DNA from: Prostheceraeus crozeri | Lineage: Eukaryota; Platyhelminthes; Polycladida; Euryleptidae | Direction of reading: 5' to 3' | NCBI GenBank assembly: GCA_907163375.1 | Contig: CAJQUW010016951.1 | Coordinates: 88,446 to 152,445 of the forward strand | DNA: 64,000 nt | In this document: one piece after another, positions 40,900-55,275 of the stretch | How positions within the stretch are numbered: position 1 is the first letter of the stretch | Layout of the letters: the number at the start of each line of letters is the position of its first letter | Notes under the pieces: model-generated | What the model saw: the letters and a program-made list of their open reading frames with translations, nothing else | What the model was told of the DNA's origin: nothing | The model's database searches: none | Translations under genes and position numbers: made by a program

Positions 40900-43800
40900 T
40901 CTATTATTATCACGTCATTTGACAGATAATCAGGTGCTTTTTTTCTATTCACCACGCTTTCGGGAAAATGCTCTGAATAATGACTTCAGCAGTCAAATTC
41001 TTTCATAATGCATTGATAAGATGTTGAAAAATAATTCAAAAAGCTAGTAGCTGAGCAATTGTTTCATTTTGTTTGGTTTTGATGCCCTGTTGATATTCAC
41101 TGTTCTACTGGCGAATGTAGAGGTTTCACCTTTACTTATAAATTCCATCACAAAGAACTCATTGATCGAAAAAATTATCTGGACACTTAACTCTACTGAA
41201 TTCAATATATTCCGAGAGTAGTTTTTCCTAAATTCTAGAGAGACGCATTTTTTAGCGGCTTGTTGCGCATAAGCTATTGATTCAATATAAATGATTTTAT
41301 TTCGATAGAAAAGTTCAATTACTGTCCCTTTTTGCTTTATGTGATGCTACTATAATTCTATAAAATGTTTTAATTTCATCAGCTGATTCATCAAATTCTG
41401 TAAATTTGTTTCTTAGTCGATTTTCAGATTTTAATTATCAAGCATGCAAAGTTGAGAATTGTCATTGGGAACGTGAAATTTTCATAAGCTATGTACTCTC
41501 AGTCAATTGTATTAACAAACCTTCTGATATTATGATCAATGTTATGCTGATAATCTGACATATGCAGACATGCATTGTAATAATAAAAATAATAAAATGC
41601 GTTTACTTCTCTTTTGAATAAAAATCGGAAGGTACTTGAAGATGCATGCGTGCAGATAAGTGGTGAGACAGTTCAACAATTAAATTAAGAAATAATACAA
41701 GTAGACAAGAAAATCAGCGGCGCAGTTGAGAATTGTACAGTTTGCATGCACAGATGACAAAAGATTCTGCTACGTCGGATTGGTCGTAAATCAAGTAATA
41801 TGAAGCGATCAGACTGAGAAACACAAGGCAACAGATCGTGAAAATGCAGTCTTCTTTCATGACATTTTAGAAAATTTCTTTGTCAGATATCTTCGGCGAT
41901 TCATCGAGGTAATGATGCAGCTTTCTGATCGCACTGAGCACCACAGATCATTATGTGGAACCGACGTTGTACACGCTCCGGTCTGAATGAGTCATTAAAG
42001 CACATTTCTATATTTAATTCGGAATGCCTTTACCAAGAATATTAGTCAAATGCAGTTACTACAGCTGACTATAGAGCGAGCGCAGTCATCAATGTCATCT
42101 TTCCGCTGCCAATGAATATGAGAGAGGTACGGACAAAAATGAAATTTTGCTAGCAAGCTTTCTTGTTTTCCGATTGGCTCTTCTATTTTTCAAGTCAATC
42201 TTTGATCTGAATTTAATCTAAGGATCATGTGCCCGAAAGGAAGATGGAATTTGGGCGAAAACGCGGAGGACATTCTCTGCGACCATTTTCTTAAGTTATT
42301 GAAATTAACAAAATGTTTGAATTTTCTTTAATTAGACTTCTTGAAGTTCATGAATTGAAAAGATTGTTTCATTTTAATACCTCGAAATTATCTTTACGAG
42401 TGTTTCAAGACAGGCATCTATCACTGCCAAAATTCGTTGTAAAATTGACAATTTTTTCAGGAATCATTCAAATGGTCAAATATCCCATGTATGTTTGTGG
42501 TGTTGAAAATTGCTATCGATAATGTCCGTTGTAGAAAGTCCAAGTGGAAATTAGGCTTTGTGTTCAATGATGTTCAAGAATTTTGTAATTGCCATGAAGC
42601 TGTTTGAACTGTCGCAAGCTCCACGATTTTGTTGTACCAAGTTAAATAGCCAATCTATGACAGACCATGGAATGCAAACATCACCCTCATGTATCAATCA
42701 TTTAGCGGTATTAACTCCTGGTAATGTTAGATGCATCGTTTGATATTCCTGCTAGCTCATAGACAGCGTCGGAAGGCTGTCGCGAGCGTCACTTTATGAC
42801 TTATGCTATTTTCTACCTCATGCATATGATTATACGGTACATACTCCTGTTATGATTCGTTTATCAGATGCTTGATGGCTATGGTCAATAAATTGTCAGT
42901 GAAATAAATATCCATCCATTTTCATTCATATTGAATGGAAGAAGTGTCAAATTTTCTTCAGTAGGCTTAAGTCAGTCCTGCTCTCAACAGGATAAACTGC
43001 GAGCGCTACATTAGAATAAGAAGATCACAGTTTTTACAACAGTGCTGTGATTTCTGAACGTATTCCATGAATTCTCATAAGCAGTTTTTGCTGACCATGA
43101 TTAACAAGATGTTAACCATAACAAGAGTGCAGTCGTTCTTATAAAGCCACCATACGATTCGTTATCTAAAACGATAAAAATTTACCATCTCCACTACCGA
43201 AGTCGAGCTATGTAGTTATAGACCTGGCCAGTTAATACAAAACTCGTTAAATTTTTATCTACCATTAAAATGCACAAGAGACATTTAAACGTGGCACATT
43301 CCATTTCTTGCTAGCACCATGGTAAAGAAACAGAACGGAAATGATAGACGAAAGATGCTCGAAGTCTACGCTGTAATGCTACATGCGTGATCAATGAAAT
43401 CATTTAATTATGGAAGTGCTCATTGCAAGTTTTACTACATTTTTTGGCGATATAGTTGAAAAATCTATTGAAGGAATTATGGAAGAAAGTAAGACATAGT
43501 CAAGGCGATCATAAAGTTTATTGTTTTTATCTCCTGATGACGGATATCCTCTTCCAAAGGTCTATGCGCCTAATTTTTAAAAGCTGTCACAATATCGAAT
43601 TATTGTTTACAATAAAATTAATTTATGAAAATTGTTATTTCAGTGGTAGTAGTTTCAATTTTGCTATTGCTTTTGTTCATTCATATTTACTCAGATTCTT
43701 GATATTCAAAACATGATAGCTACTTGTATAGTTCTCATAGTCTTTGTAGCATTATTCTTTTATACTGACCTTTGATAGGCTTTAACTGAAAAAAGACTTT

Positions 43801-44780
43801 TGCAATGCATGGCTTCATTGTTGAAATCAATGCAACTACTCTATCATTGGACAAATAATTCAAAACACATCATTATATCATTGAAAAATGTGTCAGTGAG
43901 AAACTATGTCGCGAGCGTTCCCTAGATCATGGTAATTGCAGAAGTTTACAAAAGGTGGCTAGTTACAATATCTTCATTTATGAAAGCTGCAGACCTACTT
44001 ATCCTGTAAAAATATTCAAAAATCTGATGCAGCACTGAATTTGATGGAATTTCGAGAATAGCAAAAAAGTAACTGTGACGATTTCTTGATGTCGCAAACG
44101 TTACGAACTTAACGGCTACCGGAAACCAAGTAGTCATCATCAAATGGTGAAATAGCGATATGTTCCGATAAAGCAAGCTTTGAAATGTACTTCCACCTTT
44201 TTGGCCATCTAGCACAAATAGGTAGCCTATTAGAAGCAGTAAACTTTTCAATTGATCGAAATTTTGTCGAGAGCGGAAGGGCGTTTTCGCCCATTTGCAA
44301 AATACGACAGCGACACAAATCTGCACGTTCAGCACATGTGGCCTCTGGAGCCATAGCAATTTCTTGACATAGCTCCAAAACTATGATAACTACGTGTCTG
44401 ATATTTTGCGACTTTTGACTTATAGTTTCTGCGTATTTCTGATATCCAATCCAAATTTCATCAAATTTGATCGATGGAAACATGAAAAATTTGACTTTTG
44501 AAAAATGTTGATATAGAATCTATAATCGAGTATTTCTGCAAATTGCTTTTTCACAAAATAAAGAACCGCAGTTACTTCAAATCACTAATAGACCATTGAC
44601 AATGTACAAAAACAGTTATTATCAACAAGTTTATTCATACAGTAGCACGTCTATGTAACAGCCACAAGAATGATCAAGAATGAGAATTACTTCCTCGGAT
44701 ACAAATTTCATTGATGTTGCTCGTAGGTTGCACGACGCTTCGCTGAGGCAAGCTTGTTGACGTGTGAATATTGGACACAT
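40900..44780. other. AT-rich stretch with no gene or repeat recognised
   Basis: Short ORFs (for example 42313-42522, 43456-43716, 43946-44483) have no recognisable motif, lack promoter context, and overlap each other in different frames. The 40910-41030 part again resembles 14570-14690 (gaaaatgctctgaataatga), part of the dispersed family flanking the hAT. I can support no gene here. Confidence 0.5.
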
Positions 44781-44785
44781 AGATT

Positions 44786-46503
44786 CGTACACTTCCAGCA
44801 ATGAGATTATGTCAACCAACAAAAGATCAAAACTAGGGAAGATAATTCATCAAATACAAAAAACTACATAATACTCACAAAGTTTGAAAAGTAAGATAGT
44901 AATAAGACAAAATACAAGAAAAGAAGCAAATATTCACAAATAAAATCAGGAACTGTGCTGTACATTAGGTTATGTCCAGTTATGTCACACTCAATGGTTC
45001 ATCAAAAGAGAAGGATCGACTTTGAAAAAATGCATAGACCCTAGAACGTATCTCCTATTTACATTTTTATATCATCATGAAAAATTTTCCAGATAATGAA
45101 GTTTGCACAAATGTCAGCGTTTGTTAATGCCGAAAATGTGATTGCACTGCAGAAAAATTATCTTTAAAAATGTGATCACGGAGTTAGGTCTGTACAGACC
45201 GACTCGTTTCACTAATGTACATTTGATTACCGGTGCATAATTTACATGTGATTTCATGTATCAAAAATTTTTTATGACACTTATTTGGACGAATTGCTTG
45301 TCCCGTTACATTTAAGTTGTATCCGATCCAACGAAATCCCATTAGGCCCAGTGGCGGTCCGAAGGGGTGGGATGCCGGGATGCATCCCTTCCCACCAGCT
45401 CATACTATGTGATAACGATCAAATTTGACCCACAATCAACATTTGCTTTTTGCAATAGCATTTCAAATTACTTTGGCGCTTCATCATGCATAAAGTTCAA
45501 AACTTGCGAGTGGCGCAATAATCTCCACAGCAGCTAATAGCTACTAGATATAGTGCAGTGCTGGTCTTTCAGTCGTTTCTGGAAGCAGCTCGATGTTTCA
45601 GCAATCGCTACTGAGGCGGTGGAAATTTTGAAGGCAAAGTTATCGTGAGGAAGTCCAAGCAGCATGTGTGTACTATCGACTGGACAGTGAGAAGTAGGAT
45701 GACCCGGATGACGTTTTAATTAGAATTTTGGTGCTCTTCTCTACTTCGATCGGATGGCCTGTCTGGCCATAGTGTCGAAAAGAAAAACTTTAGTCATATG
45801 ATAGTTATGATTAAAAATGATTCAACGGGAGTTTTAAATATTACAGCGAATTTCATATTTCGCATTTATGCGAATCAAAAATCCACTCGCAACTTAGTCT
45901 AAAAACGAGTAGGACTATCGATACTTTCAGAAGTAAAGGTGCAACCAGCTGTCAATGAATTGCATATACTCTGACTTCCATGGCATCTTTAATTGAGCAT
46001 ATCTGCATGCTCGTTTCCTTGACAGCACCAAAGAGCATACATGCAGATGTTGGGTGGTTGCTTTCTCTGCTACTAGCAAGTTAACAGCAACTTTAAGGTG
46101 CGTAAAAATTTCAGGAAATTTCGTCATGGCGTGATTTCACCCAGGATCCCACCCCACCAGAAATTTTTGCGACCGCACTGATTAGGCCAAATAGCAAAAA
46201 TGTCATATACTTCATGTAGCGTTTCCTTAGAATGATGTCAGGGATCCTCATCAAAACGCGTTTTTCAATGTAATTCCTTTAAAAAATAGACACTATAGGG
46301 GCTGAGGGATTCCCTATCGATAGACCATTAATCTGCTTAAATGTCATTTACTCAAATATAATATAGTAAAATTCCAAAGAAGTTTTATAAGGTTCATTAT
46401 ATCCGGAACGTAACTTTGTATCAGCAAATCATCCATAAACGAAAAAAAGAAAGGAATTCCTCAGAAATAGTGTAAATACCATATTCTTCCTCGGAAACCA
46501 TCC
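44786..46503 (-). mobile_element. Penelope-like retroelement copy A (minus), interrupted by a hAT
   Basis: On the minus strand from about 46500, a decayed reverse-transcriptase frame shows NGLSIGNPSAP (the GxPxGxPLSP-like region of Penelope elements) and a following KRYMKYM block. After the hAT insertion (46180-45349), the frame resumes and reaches the GIY-YIG endonuclease region (CKLC, YISETSR). The last 515 bp (44786-45300) are almost identical, inverted, to 47103-47620. In-frame stops show it is dead. Head-to-head with copy B at about 46505, it forms a large hairpin. Confidence 0.65.
45349..46180. mobile_element. non-autonomous hAT element with perfect 8-bp duplication
   Basis: The ends are cagtggcgg (45349) and, on the minus strand, cagtgcggtcgc (46180). 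The flanks are attaggcc on both sides (45341-45348 and 46181-46188), an exact 8-bp target duplication. The 832-bp body contains no transposase ORF. It sits within the reverse-transcriptase region of Penelope-like copy A and so inserted after it. Confidence 0.85.
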
Positions 46504-46504
46504 T

Positions 46505-47620
46505 GGCATATTTCGTTGGACCAGATACTACCTAAATGTAACGGGGAAAGCAATTCTAAAAAATTTACCTGTGAGTCACCAAATGCTGTTAACTGGTTGC
46601 ACTTCCTTGATTGTGAAGTCAAAAGGTGTAGTGGCAAATTTCAAGCACTTTCATTTATAAAGAGTTTTTATAGTGGTTCAATATCCGTGGACCTCAAATG
46701 GATCCATTTCGCAAAAGAGAGCCATTGTTATGGGAGAATTTCACCGGACCGAAACGAGATTCACTATGCAAAGAAATTATTCTGTGGATAAGGTGATTAA
46801 CAGACTTATGGCCAATGGCTACCCAAATGACTTTATTCAGAATTCACTTGTGAATCTCAATTCTAAAGAAAGACAATGTATATTGAATTGTGTCTCGACC
46901 AACTCTCGTAGACCTTTCTTCTTAAAAGTTCCTTATGTAGATGAGGTTGATAAGCGGAAAATGAATTCCCTTATGAGAAGGACTGAACTACAAATTAAAA
47001 TAGAATTTTCTTTTAATGGTGGCAATAATTTAAAGACATCACTGCATCCCCCGAATGAAATGGGGCAATGCAACACTGATTGTGACTCATTTTCCTGTGC
47101 GCTTCGTCCAAATAAGTGTCATAAAAAAATTTTTGATACATGAAATCACATGTAAATTATGCACCGGTAATCAAATGTACATTAGTGAAACGAGTCGGTC
47201 TGTACAGACCTAACTCCGTGATCACATTTTTAAAGATAATTTTTCTGCAGTGCAATCACATTTTCGGCATTAACAAACGCTGACATTTGTGCAAACTTCA
47301 TTATCTGGAAAATTTTTCATGATGATATAAAAATGTAAATAGGAGATACTTTCTAGGGTCTATGCATTTTTTCAAAGTCGATCCTTCTCTTTTGATGAAC
47401 CATTGAGTGTGACATAACTGGACATAACCTAATGTACAGCACAGTTCCTGATTTTGTTTGTGAATATTTGCTTCTTTTCTTGTATTTTGTCTTATTACTA
47501 TCTTACTTTTCAAACTTTGTGAGTATTATGTAGTTTTTTTGTATTTGATGAATTATCTTCCCTAGTTTTGATCTTTTGTTGGTTGACATAATCTTACTGC
47601 TGGAACTGTGCGGATCTTTG
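46505..47620 (+). mobile_element. Penelope-like retroelement copy B (plus), 3' part
   Basis: The frame 46673-47143 carries the segment after the palm (RPFFLKVPYVDEVDKRKM, then NCVSTNSRR) and Cys pairs typical of the linker. It then shifts frame to a GIY-YIG-like region (CKLCTGNQMYISETSRS) spoiled by stops. The 3' 515 bp match copy A in inverted orientation. Penelope-like elements commonly integrate as partial inverted or tandem copies, which fits this layout. No autonomous copy is present. Confidence 0.7.
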
Positions 47621-48359
47621 AAAAATGGCAGACCACATAGACTCTTCATAGCGCAGACAACAGCAGTTCAATGACGCCACCTCGGACGTCCGATATTTCT
47701 GCCGTCTGACCACTTTGCCGAAAGTGTCATTTTTCTTCTCATTGGACTTGTATGGGTTTCCTTTAGTTTTGTCAGACAAAAAAATGAACCTGGCAGAACT
47801 CGACAAACAAGCAGATTCGAAGTATCCATAAGGTTCGCATCAATCTGCGAAAGCCTTCTTTTCGGCCTTTTTCCCTGCATAAACCCGTTCTGGCGGCCGC
47901 GCTGCGGCACATTACAGCATGAGAAAGACTGATTATCACGCGGTATATCAGAACAATGAGCTATAATGAGGAAGCACTATACACTATAAATCCTAATATT
48001 TCCATTAGTCTAGTTATTTTTTATGACCATTAGCGATAGCGTCTTGGGCTAGAAAGACACGACCGTTTGAGCGCATCAATGTCATGTTCAATTTTTTCAA
48101 GATTGTAGTTCGGACGTCAGAGAAAGATGTTGAAGTCTGCGTTGAAAGCCGTTTTGTAGAGAACGCCTTAGGACTCGCATCACCACACGCCATACGTTGA
48201 TATAGTCGTATACATAGGAATACAAGTCCAATCAGCTCCTGACACTTGGGATCGTTGGCGTTGTGTTTTCTTTGCTCGGCCGTAAGAAGAATTGAATTTT
48301 CTGTCGTTCCCGCTTCATATTGAATCGCGTTATTCAGCGGATGTTGAAATCATTTGCTT

Positions 48360-49150
48360 CTGGACGGCTGTATCTCATCAACCAAGCAAAAGAATGTCGG
48401 CAGGACGTTTATTTGGGTCTAATTGACCGCAACCAGTCCCCTTTTAAAGAGGGAGCGAAGTTTGGATTTGCCCAACCACAAATTTCAAATGGTTAAATTC
48501 GCGGACGATCTTACCATGGTAGACGCTTCAACATCAGACGGTCACTGCCCGCGTAACTTAGAGTAGTAGATTGAAAACTGGATCAAAGAGAACAACATGG
48601 TGATAAATCGAGCAAAGAGTAGACAAATAACAACCCAACGTCAACGTGGTATGATCTCTTTAGGCCCAGTCTATGAAGATATTGAAGCTGCTGAAACTTT
48701 GAATATTCTTGGAGTTGCATGAACTCACAAACTTAAATGGTACGTTAACTTCTCCAACATTATAAAATGTGCAAAGCGTCGGCTTTTTGTTATTCGTGAA
48801 TTGAGACCATATGTAAAGAAGTTCAAGTTGATAACAATCTATTCGTGTCTATTCGATTCGCTTCTTTTGTGTTGTACACACGCTCCACGGTAACCTCCAC
48901 TTTTCCACCTTTTCTAGAATTGACCGACTTTTAAGACGTTCTGATCGCATAATTTGTGATGACCTTTTTTTACATGTCAGATCATTCCTCACTTTAAACT
49001 TCGCCTGAATAGATTTCAAGCATTTAATGAAATACATGTCATCGTATCATCCGCTGTATCATCTGTTGTCTCATCGTCTACCTCAACATTTCTCCTTACC
49101 ATTCTGTTCCACTTGACTTTATCATAGGTATAACAATGCAGTGGTACTGC
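48360..49150 (+). pseudogene. non-LTR retrotransposon reverse transcriptase, decayed
   Basis: In the plus frame the catalytic motif Phe-Ala-Asp-Asp (48498-48509) is preceded by MVK and followed by a stop-interrupted thumb region (NWIKENNMVINRAKS; LNILGVA). A C-terminal segment ends in an HPLYHLL motif typical of L2/CR1-like LINEs. Several in-frame stops (two within 48560-48572) and a shift near 48850 are present. It is a dead 5'-truncated copy. The ORFs at 47594-47910 (minus) just upstream have no recognisable function; a piece near 47790-47910 is loosely similar to the 2764 repeat family. Confidence 0.65.
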
Positions 49151-49889
49151 ATAAAGCAATAGAAGTTGACATACCTAGATGTTCGTCTACATTGACTTGT
49201 GTGATTGGTCAAGCGCGCGCATTGCAGAGACAGCTTTTATTAGAGAATCAAGAACTGTCAATTGAAAAGTGCACATCTTTAACTCATTTTTTCCCGTGAT
49301 AAATTCGTAAAATGGAAATATATTTCACACCGTTCGACTCTTCACGATCTAAATTTTTTGACTGTGTCGGTTTAAAGTGGTGTCAATCTTCTGGCTCGTC
49401 AGAATTCAGCTTTGAAATTGCACTACGTTCAGTGGGAAATTGATCTTCTTCCCCTCGAGACTAGTTCTGGCCGTGGCCATCAGTATTGAGGAAAGTCATC
49501 TCTAGAGCCAAGCACGCAGACAAGGCAATTTATCTCTGTGATCGAAATGCTGAACAGTAAGACTTTTGTTGAATAGATATTCGAACGATTCATGGCAGGT
49601 AATAAATAGCGTCGATCTAGCGAGATGACATGGTTCACTAGAAACTAAAACAATCGGCAAAAATGACTGAAGTACATGCACACGATATATCCTACGCGTA
49701 AATGATATAGATACCATTTACACTTGTCGGAATACAATTGAAGAAAGATGAATATTCTACCTCAATTTTTCAATCTTCTGCTGAATTCACTAAATTCATG
49801 TCTTCATTTAGTGAAGCGTGCAACACCTTAAAGAAATTCTATGATTATCATTTTGTGATCAGGACAATCTGTTTGTTTATCTGTAACAA

Positions 49890-50271
49890 TTAGTCCGAAA
49901 GCCACTGACATTTTCTTTCTAAATTCGCACACGAGCTTCTTTTTAATTTCAATATGTAGATTGTCGCTCAGCAAAACGACATTTCATAAGCTGCGATTCC
50001 AATCGTCTTGCAAGTTAGGGAGCGTGAAACATCACAAAATTTCATTTGTTTTACCATACTTAATTAATGTAGTGTACCAAATGCGGAAGTACATAGATCT
50101 GCATAAACAAATGGAATTTTGTAGTGTTTGACGCTCCCTAACTTGTAAGACGACTGGAAGCATAACTTAAGAATGGTCGTATTACTGATGTTGAGTAACA
50201 ATCTACATATTAGCATCAATATGAAGCTCGCGCTCAGATTTATAAAGAAAGCGTCAGTAGTTTTCAGACTA
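49890..50271. mobile_element. MITE-like palindromic element, arms about 165 bp
   Basis: The arms 49890-50056 and 50105-50271 are inverted and about 85-90% alike by eye (tagtccgaaagccactgaca versus its complement; cgtcttgcaagttagggagc versus its complement), around a 48-bp loop. It has no ORF and no clear target duplication. It could give a hairpin transcript. Confidence 0.65.
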
Positions 50272-53200
50272 AAGTGTTGACTTCAATCATGCTATTATAA
50301 CCATGACTCCATGACTAAAAGTAAGCAGATTTCTATGGCACCTCTATCAGAACGCTATGATTCAAAGCAGAAGATGAAATTCTTAGCACATTAGCATGGA
50401 GATGTTTTGACGTTAGCGCAAAAGTTGAGAGGCTCTTCAATGAAATCGGAGCTTAGAGGGAGGGGTTGGACAATGAGGAAGATAGTCAACCCAACAGTCC
50501 GAACACCGCAAATTTGGACCAGACTTAGGACAAAAGTAGTCACACAAGCGGTTGAAAGAACTAAGACGAAAAGAGGAGACAAAGGGTTCTACAACCGCCT
50601 CGAAGTTGCAGAGAGGCTATCAAAGCCACTCAAAAGTCAAAAGGTTACTTAAAGGAGACAACTATGAATGAAGTCATGCGGAAACCGATGACACATTAAG
50701 ACTGATGCTATGAAGGTACAGGAATAGAAAAGCGCGGCAAGGCACTCAGAAAGGAGCGAGGTGACAAATACTTCAGTAAAAATACTTCAATAAATTATGT
50801 TACTATTCAGCAGGAGCACCGAGAAAGACATGACTGCACTAGACGATGCATAGGAAGGTTTGTTTATACTCGTATGCGTTTTTGCTCTCAGTTTGCACTC
50901 TTTGAATGACTTTTTTCTATGTATAGAAAGTTCAACATGTACTTTCTGTAAATCTTTTGCTAATAAAGATTAAGGAACATTGCAAATCATAAAGTGCCAT
51001 TCAAGCAACAATCTGGGCACCGGTGCTAAGTGAAAGAGCGTCTAAATTACCGAACTTAAATTGACAGTAGTACTCAAGTGCTAATTAATTGCTAATTGAG
51101 TACTAATATGATGAAACTTTTATGTCAATAAATTATCCAGTCAATCTTGACTTCAAAAAGATTGAAGAAATGCATCATCAATGGAATTGCTTGAAATACA
51201 TCGATGTATTGATTTGAAAAACACATTTAACCCATTTGAGCATACGGTCGTCATTTCACGACCAAACTATAATTCCCACTACGATTCTATTGAACTAGTA
51301 TTGTATTAGAACGATGAATTTCTACTGAAGACGTGAGGCCATTGATGTATACCAGGGAGCAGGAATGTTTATTTTCAAGAGTTCTCCTAAATCTGAGGAC
51401 ATGAAAATTGCATAAATTGACTATTACATAATATATTCATTATTGATCTATTTTCTCTTTGTTAGATTGACTTAGATTCGAAGCCCGAAATGCATCTATG
51501 AGAGATACCAAGTGAGTATATCAGAGGCTTAATTTTACTCGAAGTTCACTTTGGTCAATGACAGAGACCGTGAAATACGATTGTCGACGACCGTGGTCTC
51601 ATCCGATATCATCTAAATTCTAAACTATTTTCTCAAGTAGTCTGCGCACAAACCTTAGAGTTTGTTACATTGACACAGAAAGAGACTGATGATGGAACAC
51701 TTCGTACGTCGGCACTTACCATGTTTACTCAGAAGTTCAATTGCTCGCCTGATGTGATCATGTAATGCAGACACGCTAAATCCAATACCATCCGATGCCT
51801 TGTGATAAAGGATGTTATTCATAATAAGTATGGGTGGCTATGGCGTTATAGTCAAGAGGGCTTTCTTTCAACACGTGAATTGAAAATACCACAGTCATAT
51901 CAATGGTTAAAGTGCACATGTTTATGTCTTAAAATTCTTACATTTTGATAATGATTCATTTTGCCTTATCTATAAAAAACACAATATATCTATATACATA
52001 ATATATACATCCAATACATAATGTATCTATACAAACACAATCTCCGTAATGCGGCGGGTAAATTGGAAGTTCATTTCCATGGAAGTATATCACTTGGTTC
52101 TAGTGCAGCAACATCAACGAAAAGAAGTAAAAATCTGTGGCTCAACATCCTCGGAACTACCAGACATTAATTCGTTTGATAATCGGCCTACTCAGGAGCT
52201 GACAAATTATCCGCTATGAATCCGTTCGAAATATTCTCACTGATAACACAGAAGGTTTTGAGAAAATTCGTGATGAAATAGCGGCTAATCTCTCTTGCAT
52301 GAGCAGGTATCTGTTCAAGCCGGTCACGGGAAATGAAAAGCAAGAAGTTCCCGAAAGTAACCGCATTGCAAACGAATGCACTTCGCATCATTCAAAGAAC
52401 CACAAATGGTTTACAAGCAAACAAGATGTGGTGTGTACAATAAAACAGTTGGCAAGGAATGTGTACAGTTTAACCGAAGTCTTTGTGTTGATTGGTGTTC
52501 ATTGAGGCTTGAAAAGTAGATTATCCATGCTGTAAATGCGTGTATATGATTGCACATTTACATATGAAAACAATTGATGAGTGTTTGCAACTCGGATTGC
52601 TATTTGTTTTTGATATCAATCCGGACGTTCAATGAAGATGGACCATATTCTCCGCTCATTCCTTGCTGACTTATTCTGCTGTGCAGAATGTATGCAGAAC
52701 TCTTGTATAAAGTCTGCAGTACTCTTCCTAAGAACAATTTTAGCCTTGTTTGATCATGATTGTAATTCAATGTATTTTGCATTTGATCATTTTCTACAAG
52801 ATGAATATTACTTTATTGAGCCAAATGCATTCGTGTTTAATTATCAAATCAGTTCTTAATTGGATGTGCATATGGGATACAGCGAGTTAGATGCTCTGTA
52901 TGGTATTTACCGACTAGTGGAGGTTCAAGTCCTTAGCAACTCATTAAATGAGCACTATAGGATGAGTAGGAAGTAAGTACTGTGTTTTCGAACCTCAACA
53001 GTTCTGAAATGGGCACTATTATATTCGAACTCAAAGAGCACTAGATATTGGGAATAATTTCCTAGTCGCAGTCATGTTCAGCACTCTTGGCTCTCATTTT
53101 GGATTTTGTGAACAGCAGCGTGCATCAGCACTTAAAATTATGGAAGACATTTATTTTTAAGAGTGACAAATTGCATTGTTGGCTATTTTATGAGTTGCTT

Positions 53201-54640
53201 CTATCATGCAGACAAAACGAGCGAACGACAGACATCGATGACAAAAACATTGACAACAGTTAAACGCAAAAGCAAAAGAAGATTTATTTATTGTAAATCG
53301 TAGGCATCACTACCAAACCGGTGAAATACTTGCTACCAAATGCCTTATTTCTCTTCATCTCGTAGCGATGTATGTTGCATGGTGCTGTATGGTTTTGTTA
53401 CCTGTATGGTGCCTACCAGATGCTCATTCTAGTCGGATAAATTTGTCAAAGCATAATAAACTGTGGATCAAATAATTTCCATGTTCTTGTTTCATGAATG
53501 ATACCAAATTTCTACCAGCAAAAGGGTTGAAATCAATGCCATCGATAACTGTTTGTGAGGTTGTCATTTGAATTCTACATGATCGATTTCAATTAAGTCT
53601 AATTTCAAGTTTTTTGCTTTGTTGATGCCATGTGTTGATGCCATTTGGTTATGTTCAGACTGTGGTGGATTCTCTCTACACGAAAAAAAACATGATTGCT
53701 TACTTTTGAAATTGTCGCATTTTTTTTAACTTTGACAGCTTTCAATGGTTTGTCAGGATTTTCATGGTAGTTTGTAAAATTTGCAATGGAGTGTTACAAG
53801 GCAGATTCCACATTTTAACTTTATTTTATAGTAGGATGTTTAGTTTATTTTCATGACGATTCAACAGTCCTACATCCAATGACCATTAAAGTTTGAAGCC
53901 TTTTTCGTGCTATAATGCGCGGAAAAAAATTTGAAGCACTGATCCCCGCTGCTACTTCTTAAATTTAGTTGTGTTTTGTCATGAGGCACATGACAACTTA
54001 CGAAGCATGCATTGCGAATTATTTGAGGTCCTTTTTTCAGTCTACATGTATAGACCTACCTATATCAGTTCCATAAATATGACAGTCTCAATAATATTGT
54101 TTCTAGCTGCATGTATAATAAATAGATAGGCGTTCCAAAATGATCACGTTACAAAGGGAAATTGTGTAATAATTTATTCAATGCATGAACTCAATAACTG
54201 CCCTGTGAGCTGTACCGTGACGCTCTGAAAACTTGATTGTTTCAAAAATATCATCCTCACTTTAGATTTTGTACATAATTATTAGTTTATTTTTCTTCGA
54301 TTGATCAGATCTGTCATTGGTCAGTATTTGACAGATTATTCTACTTTTTTGCGAAAAACGCTTCAATATAGGTATAAAATGTTTAATCATACGACGTTGC
54401 GGAAGTCCTTGTCACTCACAAATGAACCAAATCAGGTTTTCAAACATCGAAGAGCATTTATAAAATTTGAATGTAAGTAATGCAAAATATGTAGACATTT
54501 ATCACTACTGATCTTTCTGTGAGGAAGGAGGAAATACTTAAAGAATCAAGGCATCCTGTTTAACAAAGCATCTAAAAACACAATAAGAAAGGTAAATTAT
54601 ATGGCACTGCTGATAGAATATGTAGAGAAAATAAAAAGAA
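50272..54640. other. gene-poor AT-rich stretch
   Basis: No recognisable coding region or structural RNA was found. ORFs such as 50407-50652, 52299-52505 and 52632-52859 show no family motif. A TA-rich run (atatatctatatacataata and on) occurs near 51980-52030. Confidence 0.5.
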
Positions 54641-54656
54641 CGTTAGAGACCAACCT

Positions 54657-55106
54657 GTGACATGCATGAAAATTCCTTTCATCAACGAAAAGCAAGGAAG
54701 AAAAATCCTCGGCCAAAAAAGATCAACAAATAATCAAATAAAAATAAGAGATACCGGTATCTTTCAGACAGAATTTTCACTAGGTTTGTCATTGAGACCA
54801 ACCAATGGATGTTCTGCTTGCCCTCGAAATTGCAGGGCATGTGCGTCAACATCATTTCCAAGCTGCTGCAATCAGAAATCATGCATATACAGAATAACAT
54901 GGCAACAAAAATGCTACATAGGTCAAACAAACAGAACCATGAGATCGAGAATCTATGAACACTTTGCATCACATGACTCAGCTGAGTTCCAACATCAACA
55001 GACTTATCCTGGACTAGTAGATTTCAAGTGGGAGATAGTAATAAGACTTTTGACACTCCCAGGACAAGCATTTTTCAAAAAAATCCGAATTTGCAAAAAC
55101 CCCTAA
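54657..55106 (+). pseudogene. Penelope-like element GIY-YIG endonuclease fragment
   Basis: The 149-residue frame carries a cysteine linker (GCSACPRNCRAC) followed by a GIY-YIG domain start (CIYRITWQQKCYIGQTNRT) and RIYEHFASHDSAEFQH, with the conserved Arg and Glu-His. This is the typical C-terminal endonuclease of Penelope-like elements. The reverse transcriptase is missing, so it is a 5'-truncated fragment. It is not the same subfamily as the pair at 44.8-47.6 kb. It abuts the left side of the second PolB element. Confidence 0.7.
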
Positions 55107-55275
55107 AAACTTTTTAATACCCCTAAAAAATATCAAATACCTGATTTTAGAGCTTAAAATACTTATATTTTCAGAAATTAGAGATCTTTTGACCCCTAAG
55201 ATCTTTTCACCCCTAAGATCGCTACTTTTTCAGCAATATAATAGCACAGCACATATAAAAATATTCATTTAAAAA

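Noticed and set aside
43946-44483. overlapping minus-strand ORFs of 137 and 124 residues
   Set aside because: They overlap in different frames, have no family motif and no promoter or splice context.
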